Shown in pieces: positions 12,918 through 24,499 of a stretch of 64,000 nt of DNA; the first letter of the stretch is position 1; each line of letters begins with the position of its first letter. Under the pieces are notes generated by a model that saw only the letters and a program-made list of their open reading frames with translations, was not told the origin of the DNA and made no database searches. The stretch is from Zerene cesonia (taxonomy: Eukaryota > Arthropoda > Insecta > Lepidoptera > Pieridae): the NCBI RefSeq assembly GCF_012273895.1, contig NC_052107.1, forward strand, positions 434,001 through 498,000, in the 5' to 3' direction. A program made the translations under genes and the position numbers.

Positions 12918-13196
12918 TTTTTTTATGGCAGGGTAAGCAAAGGAGCAGGTGGGCCACCTGATGTTAAGTGGTCACCATCGCACATAAACACTTGCAACAC
13001 TAGAGGTGTTACAAGCCGGCCTTTCAGGGACATATACGCTCATTTCTTGAAGGCCCCAATGTCGTAATTGTTCGGGAACACCGTAGCTGGTAGATCATTC
13101 CAAAACTTCACCGTAAAGGAAAGGCGGAAAGAAGTTGCGGGTGAAGCGTACGGTGGTGGACCGCCAACCATCCAGATGGTGCGGATAGAATTGAAC
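12918..13196 (-). pseudogene. Non-LTR retrotransposon, C-terminal reverse-transcriptase fragment
   Basis: Translation of the minus strand gives about 55 residues with the block RFTRNFFRLSFTVKFWNDLP and then ATVFPNNYDIGAFKK. This layout (F...WNdLP...vFP...yd...FKk) is typical of the C-terminal region after the reverse transcriptase in Jockey/CR1-like LINEs. A TGA stop follows FKK, and the same frame then reads on through LKGR...GGPPAP, so the stop looks like a mutation. The element is truncated at its 5' side, with a T run (its A tail) near 12918-12925. It is a dead fragment; the clade assignment is inferred from the motif pattern only. Confidence 0.75.
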
Positions 13197-13244
13197 ATTA
13201 AAAAGCTTTTCTAAAATCCTCCAATTACACGTAGCAGTTTAAAA

Positions 13245-13418
13245 TCTAATATATAAAATTCTCGTGTCACAGTTTTCGTTGCCATACTCCTCCGAAACGG
13301 CTTGACCAATTTTGATGAAATTTTATGTGCTTATCCGGTATGTATGAGAATCGGCCAACATCTATTTTTCATACCCCTATAAGAGTAAGGCAGAACAGCG
13401 TTTGCCGGGTGCAGCTAG
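13245..13418 (+). mobile_element. Helitron-like element H8, internally deleted
   Basis: It starts TCTAATATATAAAATTCTCG after A and ends 'gccgggtgcagctag' before T. The block 'cctccgaaacggcttgacc' is kept. It is short for this widespread lepidopteran family as I know it, so an internal deletion between 'atacccct' and 'gcagaacagcg' is likely. Confidence 0.75.
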
Positions 13419-13865
13419 TATACTATATATTTAAACCAATATAACAAGTATCAAGACGATTCGGCTATTGTCTCCAGGTGGCATGCCGACGCTCTCAGTT
13501 TGAGCCTTGTTTAAGAGACAGGTGATCAAAGATTATCGTATTTACGACCGGCTAACATAGTATAGGAAATCGTTTTATTGCATTTAAATGAAACGAGTGA
13601 TGAATTATTCCTGTAGCTAAATCTGGAGTGAACATTTCTTTCTCCTATCGTCTATAATACTTTTTTCTCTGAAATTGGAGTTGTGAGTTGATTTTTTTTT
13701 AACACCTCGAAGGAACTTTGAGATGGAGAAATTATCTATATATAAATGTTATTACATAAAAATATAGTGCTTAACTCTATATCAATCCGTTATCATTATA
13801 AAGTTTTTTGATTACATTTCTTAAATCCCACATTGGATATTTGATATTAGGGTAAAGTTTAAGGA

Positions 13866-14163
13866 ATGGTGGCTCAGTGGTGAGAATCTCGCACTTCAAA
13901 ATCGATAAGTCGGGGTTCGAGACCGGGCGAGCGTGCAGGAAATAAATTGATTTTTCAAATTATCTGCGCATGTGGATAACATCACCACTGCTTAAAACGG
14001 TGAAGGAAAACATCGTCAGGAAACCGGCATGTCCAACAATCAAAAGTTCGACGACATGTGACATCTGCCAACCTGTACTTGGTCACCGTGGTGGATTATG
14101 GCCTGAATCCTCATAAGAGGCCTGTGTCCCAGCAATGGGAACATATATGGGCTGATGATGATG
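13866..14163 (+). mobile_element. S2 SINE, full length
   Basis: The head contains TGGCTCAGTGG and GGTTCGAGACC, and the tail is 'gctgatgatgatg'. A perfect 12-bp target duplication aaagtttaagga flanks it (13854-13865 and 14164-14175). The 76-codon frame within its 3' half is a by-product of the SINE. Confidence 0.92.
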
Positions 14164-14419
14164 AAAGTTTAAGGATGAGAATTGATTTAGTTTTTCTTAG
14201 TATATATAAAGCTATATCAATTTTCGATAGCCTTTTGCTGGCTCTTCTCTGTAGAAACTGCTTTCCGAACTGGTGGTTAAAATGTTAAAATTGTGTTATC
14301 ACGATTTAAAAGTGCTTTTATTAGAATTTGTTATACAAATTAATGTTTGAGTTTGAGTTCGAGTCTTTTGTGTTACCACATATTATATTATATATCGTAA
14401 AAAAAGATAATATAGATAA

Positions 14420-14493
14420 CTAGCGGTCGGCCCCGGCTTCGCCCGTGGTATTTCTATAGCCAGATCCTGCTAAGATTATAAACGTTAAAGTTT
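14420..14493 (-). mobile_element. Helitron H2-like 3' end, cut by assembly gap
   Basis: On the minus strand it ends GCCGGGGCCGACCGCTAG next to T. The 5' part lies inside the N run that starts at 14494. Confidence 0.65.
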
Positions 14494-15493
14494 NNNNNNN
14501 NNNNNNNNNNNNNNNNNNNNNNNNNNNNNNNNNNNNNNNNNNNNNNNNNNNNNNNNNNNNNNNNNNNNNNNNNNNNNNNNNNNNNNNNNNNNNNNNNNNN
14601 NNNNNNNNNNNNNNNNNNNNNNNNNNNNNNNNNNNNNNNNNNNNNNNNNNNNNNNNNNNNNNNNNNNNNNNNNNNNNNNNNNNNNNNNNNNNNNNNNNNN
14701 NNNNNNNNNNNNNNNNNNNNNNNNNNNNNNNNNNNNNNNNNNNNNNNNNNNNNNNNNNNNNNNNNNNNNNNNNNNNNNNNNNNNNNNNNNNNNNNNNNNN
14801 NNNNNNNNNNNNNNNNNNNNNNNNNNNNNNNNNNNNNNNNNNNNNNNNNNNNNNNNNNNNNNNNNNNNNNNNNNNNNNNNNNNNNNNNNNNNNNNNNNNN
14901 NNNNNNNNNNNNNNNNNNNNNNNNNNNNNNNNNNNNNNNNNNNNNNNNNNNNNNNNNNNNNNNNNNNNNNNNNNNNNNNNNNNNNNNNNNNNNNNNNNNN
15001 NNNNNNNNNNNNNNNNNNNNNNNNNNNNNNNNNNNNNNNNNNNNNNNNNNNNNNNNNNNNNNNNNNNNNNNNNNNNNNNNNNNNNNNNNNNNNNNNNNNN
15101 NNNNNNNNNNNNNNNNNNNNNNNNNNNNNNNNNNNNNNNNNNNNNNNNNNNNNNNNNNNNNNNNNNNNNNNNNNNNNNNNNNNNNNNNNNNNNNNNNNNN
15201 NNNNNNNNNNNNNNNNNNNNNNNNNNNNNNNNNNNNNNNNNNNNNNNNNNNNNNNNNNNNNNNNNNNNNNNNNNNNNNNNNNNNNNNNNNNNNNNNNNNN
15301 NNNNNNNNNNNNNNNNNNNNNNNNNNNNNNNNNNNNNNNNNNNNNNNNNNNNNNNNNNNNNNNNNNNNNNNNNNNNNNNNNNNNNNNNNNNNNNNNNNNN
15401 NNNNNNNNNNNNNNNNNNNNNNNNNNNNNNNNNNNNNNNNNNNNNNNNNNNNNNNNNNNNNNNNNNNNNNNNNNNNNNNNNNNNNNNNNNNNN
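14494..15493. other. Assembly gap, exactly 1000 N
   Basis: The round length suggests a placeholder, not a measured gap. Its left edge lies in a Helitron, so a repeat may have caused the break. The two flanks do not share obvious sequence. Confidence 0.98.
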
Positions 15494-15779
15494 TGTATTC
15501 AAGTCAGGACACTATTGTTACTGTATTTAAATTACAGATAGTTTATACAGAGAGAAACAAGCTGGCGAGAAACTCTGTAGTTGCTCTTTTAACATAATAA
15601 TATATCAATATATAATTAATATAATAAAACATCATGATTCATTTAGTACATTAATTAAAAGTCTATAAGACCTATTACTTGGAATACCTCCATTCCTGCA
15701 ACAATGTAGTTAATATCTTCTTTGATGTCGCTTTAAATAATTATATTTGAAATCCTTTGAATATCAATGGATTATATTT

Positions 15780-15900
15780 TTAAGCGGGGTTCTCAAAAAC
15801 AAATAAGGTTCTCAATTCGACTGTAATTGGTTTTGTAACTCGATTACTCAGTGGGTTTTCAACCGATTGGAGTGATTCTTTTTGTGTTGTTGTCTTCAGG
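15780..15900 (+). repeat. Dispersed 'aggttctcaattcgact' repeat
   Basis: The phrases 'ggttctcaattcgactg', 'actcagtgggttttc' and 'accgattggag' also occur at 27117-27260, 56880-56990 and 57115-57245. The ends are not defined and the transposon class is unknown. Confidence 0.5.
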
Positions 15901-16858
15901 TACCATTACAGACTCTGTAGTGGCACCTCAGGCAACTGTTGCCGTTTGGTGCCATCATAGAATCTGTTGTGGTACCTCCACTCAGCGGCGTCGATGACAT
16001 TATTTGTAGAAAATAATTATTGCAAGTGAAGTCGAATTATAACACTAGCTATAGTTTACGACTCGCACAAATTGCGTTGGTAACTTGCAGTTAAGTTATG
16101 AATAGAACATTCCGAACAGGTTGTATATCGGCTGAGATACTTTTATAGGCATTCTTGGCTCCGCAAATAGCACTATGGGCTGTTTGAATGTTTGTATGTG
16201 GGCAGATTTAGAAACTAAGACTCTGCATGACGTTTACTCGACGGTACTGCTAATGTTATGTTCTTGTTTTTTTTTCTATATTTTTTGAGAAATTTATCCA
16301 TCCTCTTTAAATATTTGAAGTGTTTTTTGAGCAAAAAAAATGTTTTTCTCTTACGTGAATTTGTAATTATTCAAGTATTTATACATTATTACATACATTA
16401 TTATGTATGAAACACTTTTGTGGATAGATGAGAATGAAATAATCAAGGAAACATAATTATCTTTAATATTTTTAAAACAGCTAATTACTATTTTAAAGAG
16501 TATACAATATATATATAACGAGTATATAGATATCATAAAGCCAAGATAGCGACACCTTTAATAAACCGATTACTTTTAACTTTTAAAATTAATCAAATCA
16601 CCATTAAAAATACTAAATACTGCCTACTTTTGAATTACCTGAATACAATTTAAACCCTACGGACGATTCAATCAGTATTTCACACGTAACACTGCGGTAA
16701 TGATGCATATGAATTAAGGTTTATTATTAGTTATAAGGAATACAGAACTGAAGACAAAGTTGCATGCGTGTCGCCCACTCGCACGCTCTAACAGTCTTGA
16801 GATTTATACGTTGCTACAGGTGTAAGGATTAAATTAAGAGATATCATTCATTATACGA
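15901..16858. other. A+T-rich DNA
   Basis: A tandem-like pair at 15901-15980 repeats 'accattacagactctgtagtggcac' in altered form about 50 bases later. No gene is seen. Confidence 0.4.
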
Positions 16859-17073
16859 CTAGTATACCCGGCCACGCGTTGCTGTGGCTGAGTAATAATT
16901 AAAAATGTAAAGATTATAAATTATTGGGATAATTAATCGAAACAAAAACTATCCTTTATCTTAAGTTAGACCAAATTACGCATAAATTGCCAAATTTCAT
17001 CAAAATCGGTTGAGTTGGTGAAGAGTTCATTGGGAACATACATCATGACACTGGATTTTTATATATTATACGA
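16859..17073 (-). mobile_element. Helitron-like element (H6-related)
   Basis: On the minus strand it starts TCGTATAATATATAAAAATCC and ends 'cgtggccgggtatactag'. The middle keeps 'ttgatgaaatttgg'. The ends fit TC...CTAG. Confidence 0.65.
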
Positions 17074-18542
17074 TTGGTTACTTTGGTTTTAGCTGAGTTG
17101 TGATATTATCTTGGTGCAGTAGAGTTGTGTTGGTAACCATGGCAACGGATGGCTTGTTTGTGAGATGTGTTTTTATTCCATTATTAATTATGGTCATTAA
17201 ACATTTGATTTATAATTGATCATAATCAGTAACGAAATAAAAGCCTTCCCTTAAAGATAAGCTAGGATCCAATAAAGATACCTACATATGCGAGATATCG
17301 GGATATACATACGAAACTATATTTTAAACAGTCATCTTTCTTTTATATTGTATTATACAATATAATAGACATATTGTATACTTTGTATACTAAAATAACA
17401 TCCACTGTTTTATACGCTTATTTTGTATCTAGTAAGCTTAAACCTATCTTTGTTTAAAACACACTTCCACTACTGGACAACATACAAATAATATAACTAA
17501 ATATACGGGAAGGTAAATCGCACATGAACTAGTTACCTAGCGGCTAGCGAGCAATAATTTAATCTTGCCTGACTAGCGCAGTTAATTAACTGCGAATATA
17601 TAAATGGCAGACATATTACCTGACCGTGCATTACGCTGCAGCGGGACCATTTTGCTAAATCTGAGCTAATAAGGACTAGTGTTTGGGGGGGTTGAGCAGA
17701 ATTGGCAATTATTAATGTATAGAACTTAATAATAGTTCTCATTGACTGTTGAAATAGGTACTTTAAATTTTGGTGTAGAACAGTTGAAGCATTAAAAAAT
17801 TTAATTCGAAAATACGCTACAAATAATAGTATGTTTACACACCAAATATGCAATAGACGAATAAGAAATGTTGTGTTTATTTAACGCAAAATCTTGAATT
17901 ACGTGATTTGAATTAGAAGAATGAAAATAAACTAAATTAAACCCCGCCGTTTAATGTATCATCTATTACCAAAATCACCCATTTAAAAACCAATCAAATT
18001 GCAGTAACCGTTGAACTCGGCAAATTATTCCAAATTATTCTAAATGCCGGCACGTTTCGCACTTCATAACAAAAGAGTTGCGCCCAACTATGGACAGCTC
18101 CAATTTGTCAGTTGTCAGCACGCACCTTAATTGCGACGTCCCCCAACCTCCCCCGGCACCTTGATTAAACGACGGCTATTTATATTTCTACTCAGAACTT
18201 GCGTTATTTTGATTTGACGGGTTTTGGCCACTCACTATGACCACTGTATAGATTTGAATGTTCAGTAATTTGGATTGCGAAGTAACAAATTGGGTTAAAA
18301 AGAATTTAGTTTTGTTAATTTTCGACGCGCATTTCACCGTTTTTGTGCTAATCAGATATAAAATACCTTCACAAGTATACACAGCATTACCTCAGCAAAT
18401 GGAATGACACTGAATTGCAGTATAAAAAGCTGAAAAACAAGAAGAAAGATGAGAATAATTGTATTCAATAAGTATGTATGTAAAGTGAATTTATCTGTTA
18501 TCACTGACGAAATTAGGTAAATGAATATAATTTTTTATGTAT
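17074..18542. other. A+T-rich DNA with small palindromes
   Basis: TATATTGTA/TACAATATA forms a 9-bp palindrome near 17346-17366. A moderately G+C-rich patch lies at 18046-18165. The 106-codon minus frame at 17533-17853 has no recognisable domain, so it is not called. Confidence 0.4.
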
Positions 18543-18700
18543 AGTTGGCAACGGTACTGATGGGTCGCCTGGTGATAAGTGACAAGCATCACCCATAAAC
18601 ATTTGCAGTCTATATTACCGAGCACATGGATTCTGGACTGATGAAGGGAAAACAAAAAATGTCTGGGTAAGCATAAGTATACGGGCCTCTGATTTTTAAA
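18543..18700 (-). mobile_element. P1 retroposon, old degraded copy
   Basis: Only the P1 3' part is still readable ('gatgggtcgcctggtgataag', 'cacccataaacatttgcag'). There is no poly(A) tract and many substitutions. Confidence 0.5.
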
Positions 18701-19087
18701 TTGTACATATCAAAACAGATCAGTTTTTACATAGTACAAAAGTATGCTGGTTTGAAGACTATTGGATGATATAGGCTACTTTGGAGCGGTGGAACACTTC
18801 ATTCCATTAGTCCGCGCGGTCAAAGACGGGTAACAGCTAATAGATTATATTCTGAATTATCAAATAGATATTAGATAATGGGTAGGGATAGTGAGCAGGC
18901 GTGCGTCTGTAAATCATTGCGGTCAATGTGCTGTCGGGGCGCCTCAGTCGTTTTACATTCATTTGTACCTGTATTATATTAGTACAGGCGTGTGGTTATT
19001 TGAATTGAGAAATTATGGTTTATAAATGCACGTCTGAAAAATTTATTAGTGGCAACTGCTGAAATATGAAAGTACTATGTTTTGAAG

Positions 19088-19400
19088 TAAGAGCAGTGGT
19101 GGCTCAGTGGTGAGCACTTCGGACTTTAAAATCGATAAATCGGGGTTCAAGACCGGGCGAGCGTGCAGGAAATAAATTGATGTTTCGATTTATCTGCACA
19201 TGTGGATTACATCACCACTGCTCGAAACGGTGAAGGGAAACATCGTGAGGTTGATATCGCATGTCAGATATTAAAAAAATTCGACGACATGTGACATCTG
19301 CCAACCCGCACTTGGCCATCGTGGTGGATTACGGCCTTTTACCCTCATAGGAGGCCCGTATCCCAGCTGTGGGAACATTTATGGGCTGGTGATGATGATG
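19088..19400 (+). mobile_element. S2 SINE, full length
   Basis: tRNA-like head with TGGCTCAGTGG and GGTTCAAGACC, and a (GAT)n tail. The target duplication atgttttgaag is perfect (19077-19087 and 19401-19411). Confidence 0.9.
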
Positions 19401-19424
19401 ATGTTTTGAAGAATTTTTGTAGTT

Positions 19425-19655
19425 CATCATCAGCCCATATTTGTTCTCTCTGCAGTTCAGGTTGGACGTATCACGTGGCTAAGTGCGCATTGGCAGATGT
19501 TGGATGTAGTCGAAATTTTGATTCTCGGCTGCCAGTTTCCTCAGCATGTTGTAATTAAACCTTACAAATAATTCCGAGAATTGGTGTTGTGGATAATGCC
19601 TAGATAAATTGAAAAAATCAATTTATTTTCAATGTCTCAATAGAAGTCCACTGAA
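19425..19655 (-). mobile_element. S2 SINE, degraded copy in opposite orientation
   Basis: It begins 'catcatcagcccatat' on the plus strand, 24 bases after the full-length plus copy, so the two S2 elements lie tail to tail. Substitutions are many and its head is lost. Confidence 0.75.
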
Positions 19656-20032
19656 CGTAAGCCACATCTGAGCCTTACAAGCATCAGAAGACTTATATTT
19701 ATCTTTGAAGAAAAATCGATAAGCGAATTGGACATTAAATGCATCTGCCTCATAAAACATCACGATAATCGTGTAGAATGATTCAAAGATTTAATACTAA
19801 AATATTGAAAGCGTAAAGCCGATTCCGCGCCCGCCTGTACCGCACTAGGAAGCAGTTTGTCAATGTGACAAATCGCCAGTGTTTCCCACTCAACGCTTTT
19901 AATATTTTAACGAATATTCTATTATTTTTATTATCGCATTATATCAGATATAATTAGGATTTGTCCCGTAGAATTAATGTGTGGTTCGCGATCGAAAAAG
20001 CAAAATTACGTTTTGAAATGAATCGAGTGGTT

Positions 20033-20135
20033 TTCAAACTCGAACTCAAATATTAATTTATTCAATTAGACTTCTTTAAGGAGCACTGTTGAATTGTCAT
20101 AACACAGTTTTAACATTTACCAGTGCGTTGATAAA
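20033..20135 (-). mobile_element. LINE 3' end with (TTTGAG)n-like tail
   Basis: The complement runs through 'agtctaattgaataaat' to 'tgagttcgagtttga'. The same 3' end occurs at 25393-25480, 39186-39290, 39866-39955 and 41010-41125. Shared 3' ends with variable 5' limits indicate 5'-truncated LINE copies. No coding part remains. Confidence 0.65.
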
Positions 20136-20281
20136 ACGAACCTGAATATGAACTGACTACATTTCATCTACGAAAAAAAGTAAGATTTAGTATCAGTCAT
20201 ACTTGGAGTTAAAAAAAATGATAAATATAAATATAATTTATTTCTAAAACTAACATTTTGGCAAATTTCTTCGACATACAT

Positions 20282-20457
20282 ACCTGCAATTATAAACAGG
20301 ATAGTTCTGATTGTGTGTTTGTTTGCTTGAATATGCTCCGAAACTAATGATGCAATTTGAATAATTCTTTTATCATGACAAAGCTAAATCATCACCATGG
20401 GCAGTAGGCATATAATATATAAAAAAAACAAAGCCCAAACGTCGGGGCAATAGCTAG
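20282..20457 (+). mobile_element. Helitron-like element, unassigned family
   Basis: It ends 'gtcggggcaatagctag' before T and keeps 'gtgtgtttgtttg' and 'ccgaaactaatgatgcaa' where other families have their core. The 5' end is uncertain. Confidence 0.5.
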
Positions 20458-21049
20458 TTTGTCAATAATTTGTATTAAACACATAGAAATATCCCAAAGT
20501 ATTAAAGAACTTATAACACTTTAAAAGCTACAGGTGTTGAATCATAAAACATACTGAACGCAACATATACATTTCAAATGATTCGCATTTTACAAAGAGT
20601 TATAAAAAACTCGTCGATCCCATTGTCGATCCATTTAGCACGAACTATAACCGTATACCATGGCATAATACTATGCTATTACGTACAATTTATTCATTTT
20701 CAACTCTCAAACATAATCAAGGTGCTAAATTATGGTTAAAAGCTTCAAAACAGAGGGAATATTATAGTAGCGTCAACTTCCCGATCCATAAACCAGCTTA
20801 CTGCGGATTTGTGCTCTGGATTTTTGTACTAAATAAATCGATTACAGCCTAGGAAGATTATTATGATAGGATCGGGTTTATTTCCTGGTATTTAGTAAGA
20901 TGGGGAGATTGAGTGAAATTGCTTTCTTATATCAATAAAACAGTTATTTTATTTTACACGTATGTCGATAAAAATAAGACAAATATTATTGTTCAATCAA
21001 TATAAGAAAAAGCATAAACTACAAAACAATGTTTTACAGTATTATCAAA
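20458..21049. other. A+T-rich spacer
   Basis: No bounded feature recognised. Confidence 0.5.
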
Positions 21050-21160
21050 GTGAATGTAAATAGAATGTTTGTCACTCTGTCACGCAACATCTCCCTAATT
21101 AAATCGGGATGTTTGGTACGGAGATTGTTTATAGTCTGGATTAGCGTACTACCTACATTT
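21050..21160 (+). mobile_element. Helitron H1-like fragment
   Basis: 'gaatgtttgtcactctgtcacgc' and 'gtttggtacggagat' match the 5' half and core of H1. Neither terminus is preserved. Confidence 0.4.
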
Positions 21161-21585
21161 TTATGCTGGTAGCACGTGACAGGAGCATTGGGACTTAAAA
21201 AACACTTGAATAATTGGATAAACAATTCGGAAATCGCCTCATTACACATCAAATGACAAAGGTAATTACAAATAACTATACAACGAGGTGTTTTCAATTA
21301 AAATTCCAATCGACTGACACGATCGGATCGCGGATCTAACTGAGAAAACTGTATAAAAATATCCAATAAGTACCCGAAGGAATTTTCGACGAAAACAAAA
21401 CACTTTTAGCCGAACGATAAAATTCCAAAAATCCATATTAATACACGCTACCTGTGCCAAAGTATTCGCCCCGGTTGCCCCTGCGACATAACTGCGGAAA
21501 GAATAGATCACCTTGAAACAACAATGCAGGTGATATTTATCCGACTGCTGGAGGAGGGTTATGGTTTTCTTGTATATCCGTATAT

Positions 21586-21778
21586 GTAGCTGCGCCGCAC
21601 GGTTTCACCCGCGGACCCACGGGCAATAGCAAGTGTTTATACAGCTCATGTCTTTTTCTGCTGTATCAGCTATAATATAGTAGTTTCGTTAAATTTAATT
21701 CAGTAGATTTTACGTGAAAGAGAGACAAATATCCAGACATCCATTCTTACAATATTCGCGGTAATAATATTAGTAGAA
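21586..21778 (-). mobile_element. Helitron H1, degraded
   Basis: On the minus strand the 3' part reads 'gtgaaaccgtgcggcgcagc' and the 5' end 'attctactaatatta'. CTAG has become CTAC. Confidence 0.65.
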
Positions 21779-21959
21779 TTTATAAGTGAAAAGGATTTTT
21801 TCTAGAGTGTGTTTGTTGCTTGTAGTGGAATAAAAGGAGTTGTATTCATATTAATAAATGACAATTTTTGGAGAAAATTTTCTAAAAGTAACTTTAATAT
21901 TTTTTGCAAAATCAACTCATCTTGGTATTTATCAAGTCACTTTACTTTAGCTTAAATAT

Positions 21960-22146
21960 TTGACCGTCTCCTTGGTACAGTGGTAAACCGTTGAACGGCT
22001 AGAACCGAGAAGTCCTGGGTTAGATTCCCGGTGGGGAACCGGTGGGCTTCTTCACCGGTCATCTTCTTGTCCATAAAGAAAATTCATAAATGAAACAGAT
22101 ATATATCATTTGCCCCATACCCCACTAGGGGACACGGGACTTCACT
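21960..22146 (+). mobile_element. S1 SINE with internal changes
   Basis: The head and the 3' block 'ccccactaggggacacggg' are clear, and the middle is altered and shorter than in other S1 copies. Target duplication tttagcttaaatat / tttagcctaaatat (21946-21959 and 22147-22160) has one mismatch. Confidence 0.88.
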
Positions 22147-22160
22147 TTTAGCCTAAATAT

Positions 22161-22828
22161 GAGACCCATAAAACTAATAGTGATATTATTACATAACTTC
22201 ATAGCATACAAAAGCATACCAAAAATTCCAAAATAAAGCGCTTCGTCATGTGAATTTTCACGTTTAAATATTTTAATTTTACGCCCAACTCGGTCCCAAA
22301 AACACCTTTCTCAAACAAAGAGCTAATAACAATTTAAGCAATTTATAATAATTTCAACCGCACTCCCAATAAATTGTCTGATGAAAAGCCAAAACAAAAA
22401 TCATAATAAACACCCTGTATAAGACTTTATTCGTATTGACGAACATTTATATCAAATAAGGGTGGATGTACACGAACTGTGCCATCGCGTCAAAGAGCTT
22501 TTGGTGCGTTTGGTAGCTGAGAGCTCTACAATAAAGGACCAATTTAAAAGAAGAAGAGATAGAGAACAAAACATGCATTTTTTACAATGTGATAATATAT
22601 TTATTTATGATAAAATTAGGGAGACACTTTGCTCCATGATAATTATAGACAGACACCTATATGAAATCATATTTTATAAACACGCTTTATCAGCTTCACC
22701 TGCATGTTTGTATGTAACTTGTATGTACTAATTGCTTTAATTTTTGAGAAATTTTCAAAGATTAGAAAAAATTTGATCACGAGGCAGGAATAGATATTTA
22801 GCAAACGCATGTTTTTTTAACCACATTT
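22161..22828. other. A+T-rich DNA; an 89-codon open frame of unknown status
   Basis: A plus-strand frame at 22462-22731 starts at GTG and opens VDVHELCHRVKELLVRLVAE, a helix-like charged stretch. It is open upstream to a stop just before 22423. No family is recognised and no convincing splice sites bound it, so it is described here and not called. Confidence 0.3.
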
Positions 22829-22838
22829 ATTGTCCATA

Positions 22839-22952
22839 CATCTGCCAACCCGCACTTGGCCAGCGTGGTGGTTTATGGCCTGAACCCTCATAGGAGGCCT
22901 GTGTCCCAGCAGTGGGAACATATATGGGCTGATGATGATGATCATGATGATG
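22839..22952 (+). mobile_element. S2 SINE, 5'-truncated
   Basis: Only the 3' third is present, ending in ATG/GAT repeats. A 10-bp duplication attgtccata / attgtcaata (22829-22838 and 22953-22962, one mismatch) shows it was truncated on insertion. Confidence 0.85.
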
Positions 22953-23392
22953 ATTGTCAATAAGAGGTTAATTACTTTAATTCTGCCTCCATCATGGTCT
23001 CAAATTCTCCACAAATCAATATATCAGTATAAGTACCTATAGCTTTGGTAATAAGCACATGTAGAATCGCGGAGTTTTTCACGTTCGTATGTAAATTCCC
23101 TTACCAACACCTGCTGTAAACTTTGTTAGCGTATGATGTAGTGACAGCGAAATTGTCGCTATAACGTTTTTACGCAGGAATGCTGTGCTTTGAATTATAG
23201 GTGATACGAAATTTTTATATTGACTCTTAACTATTTTAAACAGCTATGAAAATAAATATATGAGGTTATTAAGTGGTTCTAATACAGATATTACGCTAGA
23301 TATTGTACTGTGCTGTTGCGATGTGTGATTAGAAATCGGATATTTGAATTACTATATCTTCCATAATAAGGTACTCAATTTCCCTTTAAATA

Positions 23393-23450
23393 GGGAGATG
23401 TGGACTGAGGGGAGGGCCTTTGCCCAGCAGTGGGGCAAAAAAAAAAGAAT
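23393..23450 (+). repeat. Retroelement 3'-end fragment with A run
   Basis: 'atgtggactgagg' and 'gcctttgcccagcagtgggg' followed by an A run is a 3' end I know from other lepidopteran retroelements, distinct from S2. It is only about 55 bases long. Confidence 0.5.
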
Positions 23451-24339
23451 GATGCCTTTTGAAAATGTTGAATTAGTATTTTACATATGAAGTTTCAGAT
23501 ATGTATTTTTAAAGTTTTAAATTGAATTATGTATAATAGAAAAATTTCCACCTTTTTGAACATTATTTTGCTTAATTAGAATAGGCTGAGTTGATATGAT
23601 GTCAATGATTATTTATGGATGATTGTTAAAAATATTTGAAAAAAACTGTTAAATTCAACTATGCTCATAAATATGAAGGGTCGAATGCACAATATCATTA
23701 GTGAATCATCATATCAGATTCCACCCTGGTATACATAAAATGTATACTTCAAAGTGATACATATCTTATAATGTCTACAGAAGGACATTGCACAATAATA
23801 TCCTAATCTTATTTAAGAATCGACATCATCATCATAGTTATTTTCTACCAAGTCACCAACGTCTCTGGGAGGAGATCCTACAATGGGACTACATGACAAT
23901 TGCCTAACAAACACAAAAAGAATCACGTCAGTGAAAGAATTGCACATAATAATATGCTGACAGCATTCTTGAAAAATAGAAATCTATTAAACACCTAAAA
24001 TTGTTGATTTATGTAGTCGGTTAATAAATCTAGTTTTAGCACGTTTTGCGAGTCCGTGAGCCCACTACCTCTTCTTTTAAAATTAGCACCCGTTATTTTT
24101 AAATGTTGTTATGTTAAAAAATGTGCACCTTCAAAAACAATGCAATAAAAAACATCTGTACGCTCACAATTAACTCTTTGCAGGGGGCGTGAATGAAAAT
24201 AATGTAAAAATAGATTTTAAACATCTGCTATGTTGCAGGCAATGACATTTAACTAGGCACGTGTATTCATCTACTTCGCTATTGAAAAAGTACATACTAT
24301 GATTACATACATGCCTTTTCTTGTTATTTAATCTGTGTC
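23451..24339. other. A+T-rich spacer
   Basis: No gene or bounded repeat recognised. Confidence 0.5.
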
Positions 24340-24430
24340 TCGTCCCTCCAATAGCTTCACGTGCTTTTTGCGTTTAGCCCTGGCTGTCTGGAAGGCATCA
24401 CTTCTAAGTGTGTGCAATAAATTGTACCAA
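24340..24430 (+). mobile_element. LINE 3'-UTR-like fragment
   Basis: 'ctggctgtctggaaggcatc' followed by 'aagtgtgtgcaataaattgt' resembles the LINE 3' regions at 29145-29330 and 31960-32100. A short TG-rich microsatellite follows at 24470-24492. Confidence 0.45.
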
Positions 24431-24499
24431 TCGTTTTTTAATCAAATTGTTTATAGATTTCTTCTATGTGTGAGTGAGTGTGTGTGTGTGTGTCTTCTA

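Noticed and set aside
14058..14288. 76-codon frame after the S2 at 13866
   Set aside because: Its first third is S2 SINE sequence and the rest is unrelated flank.
14420..15502. 360-codon minus-strand open frame
   Set aside because: It consists almost wholly of N; only about 25 real codons remain, and these lie in a Helitron end.
17533..17853. 106-codon minus-strand frame
   Set aside because: No domain, no splice context and A+T-driven composition; a chance frame is the simplest reading.
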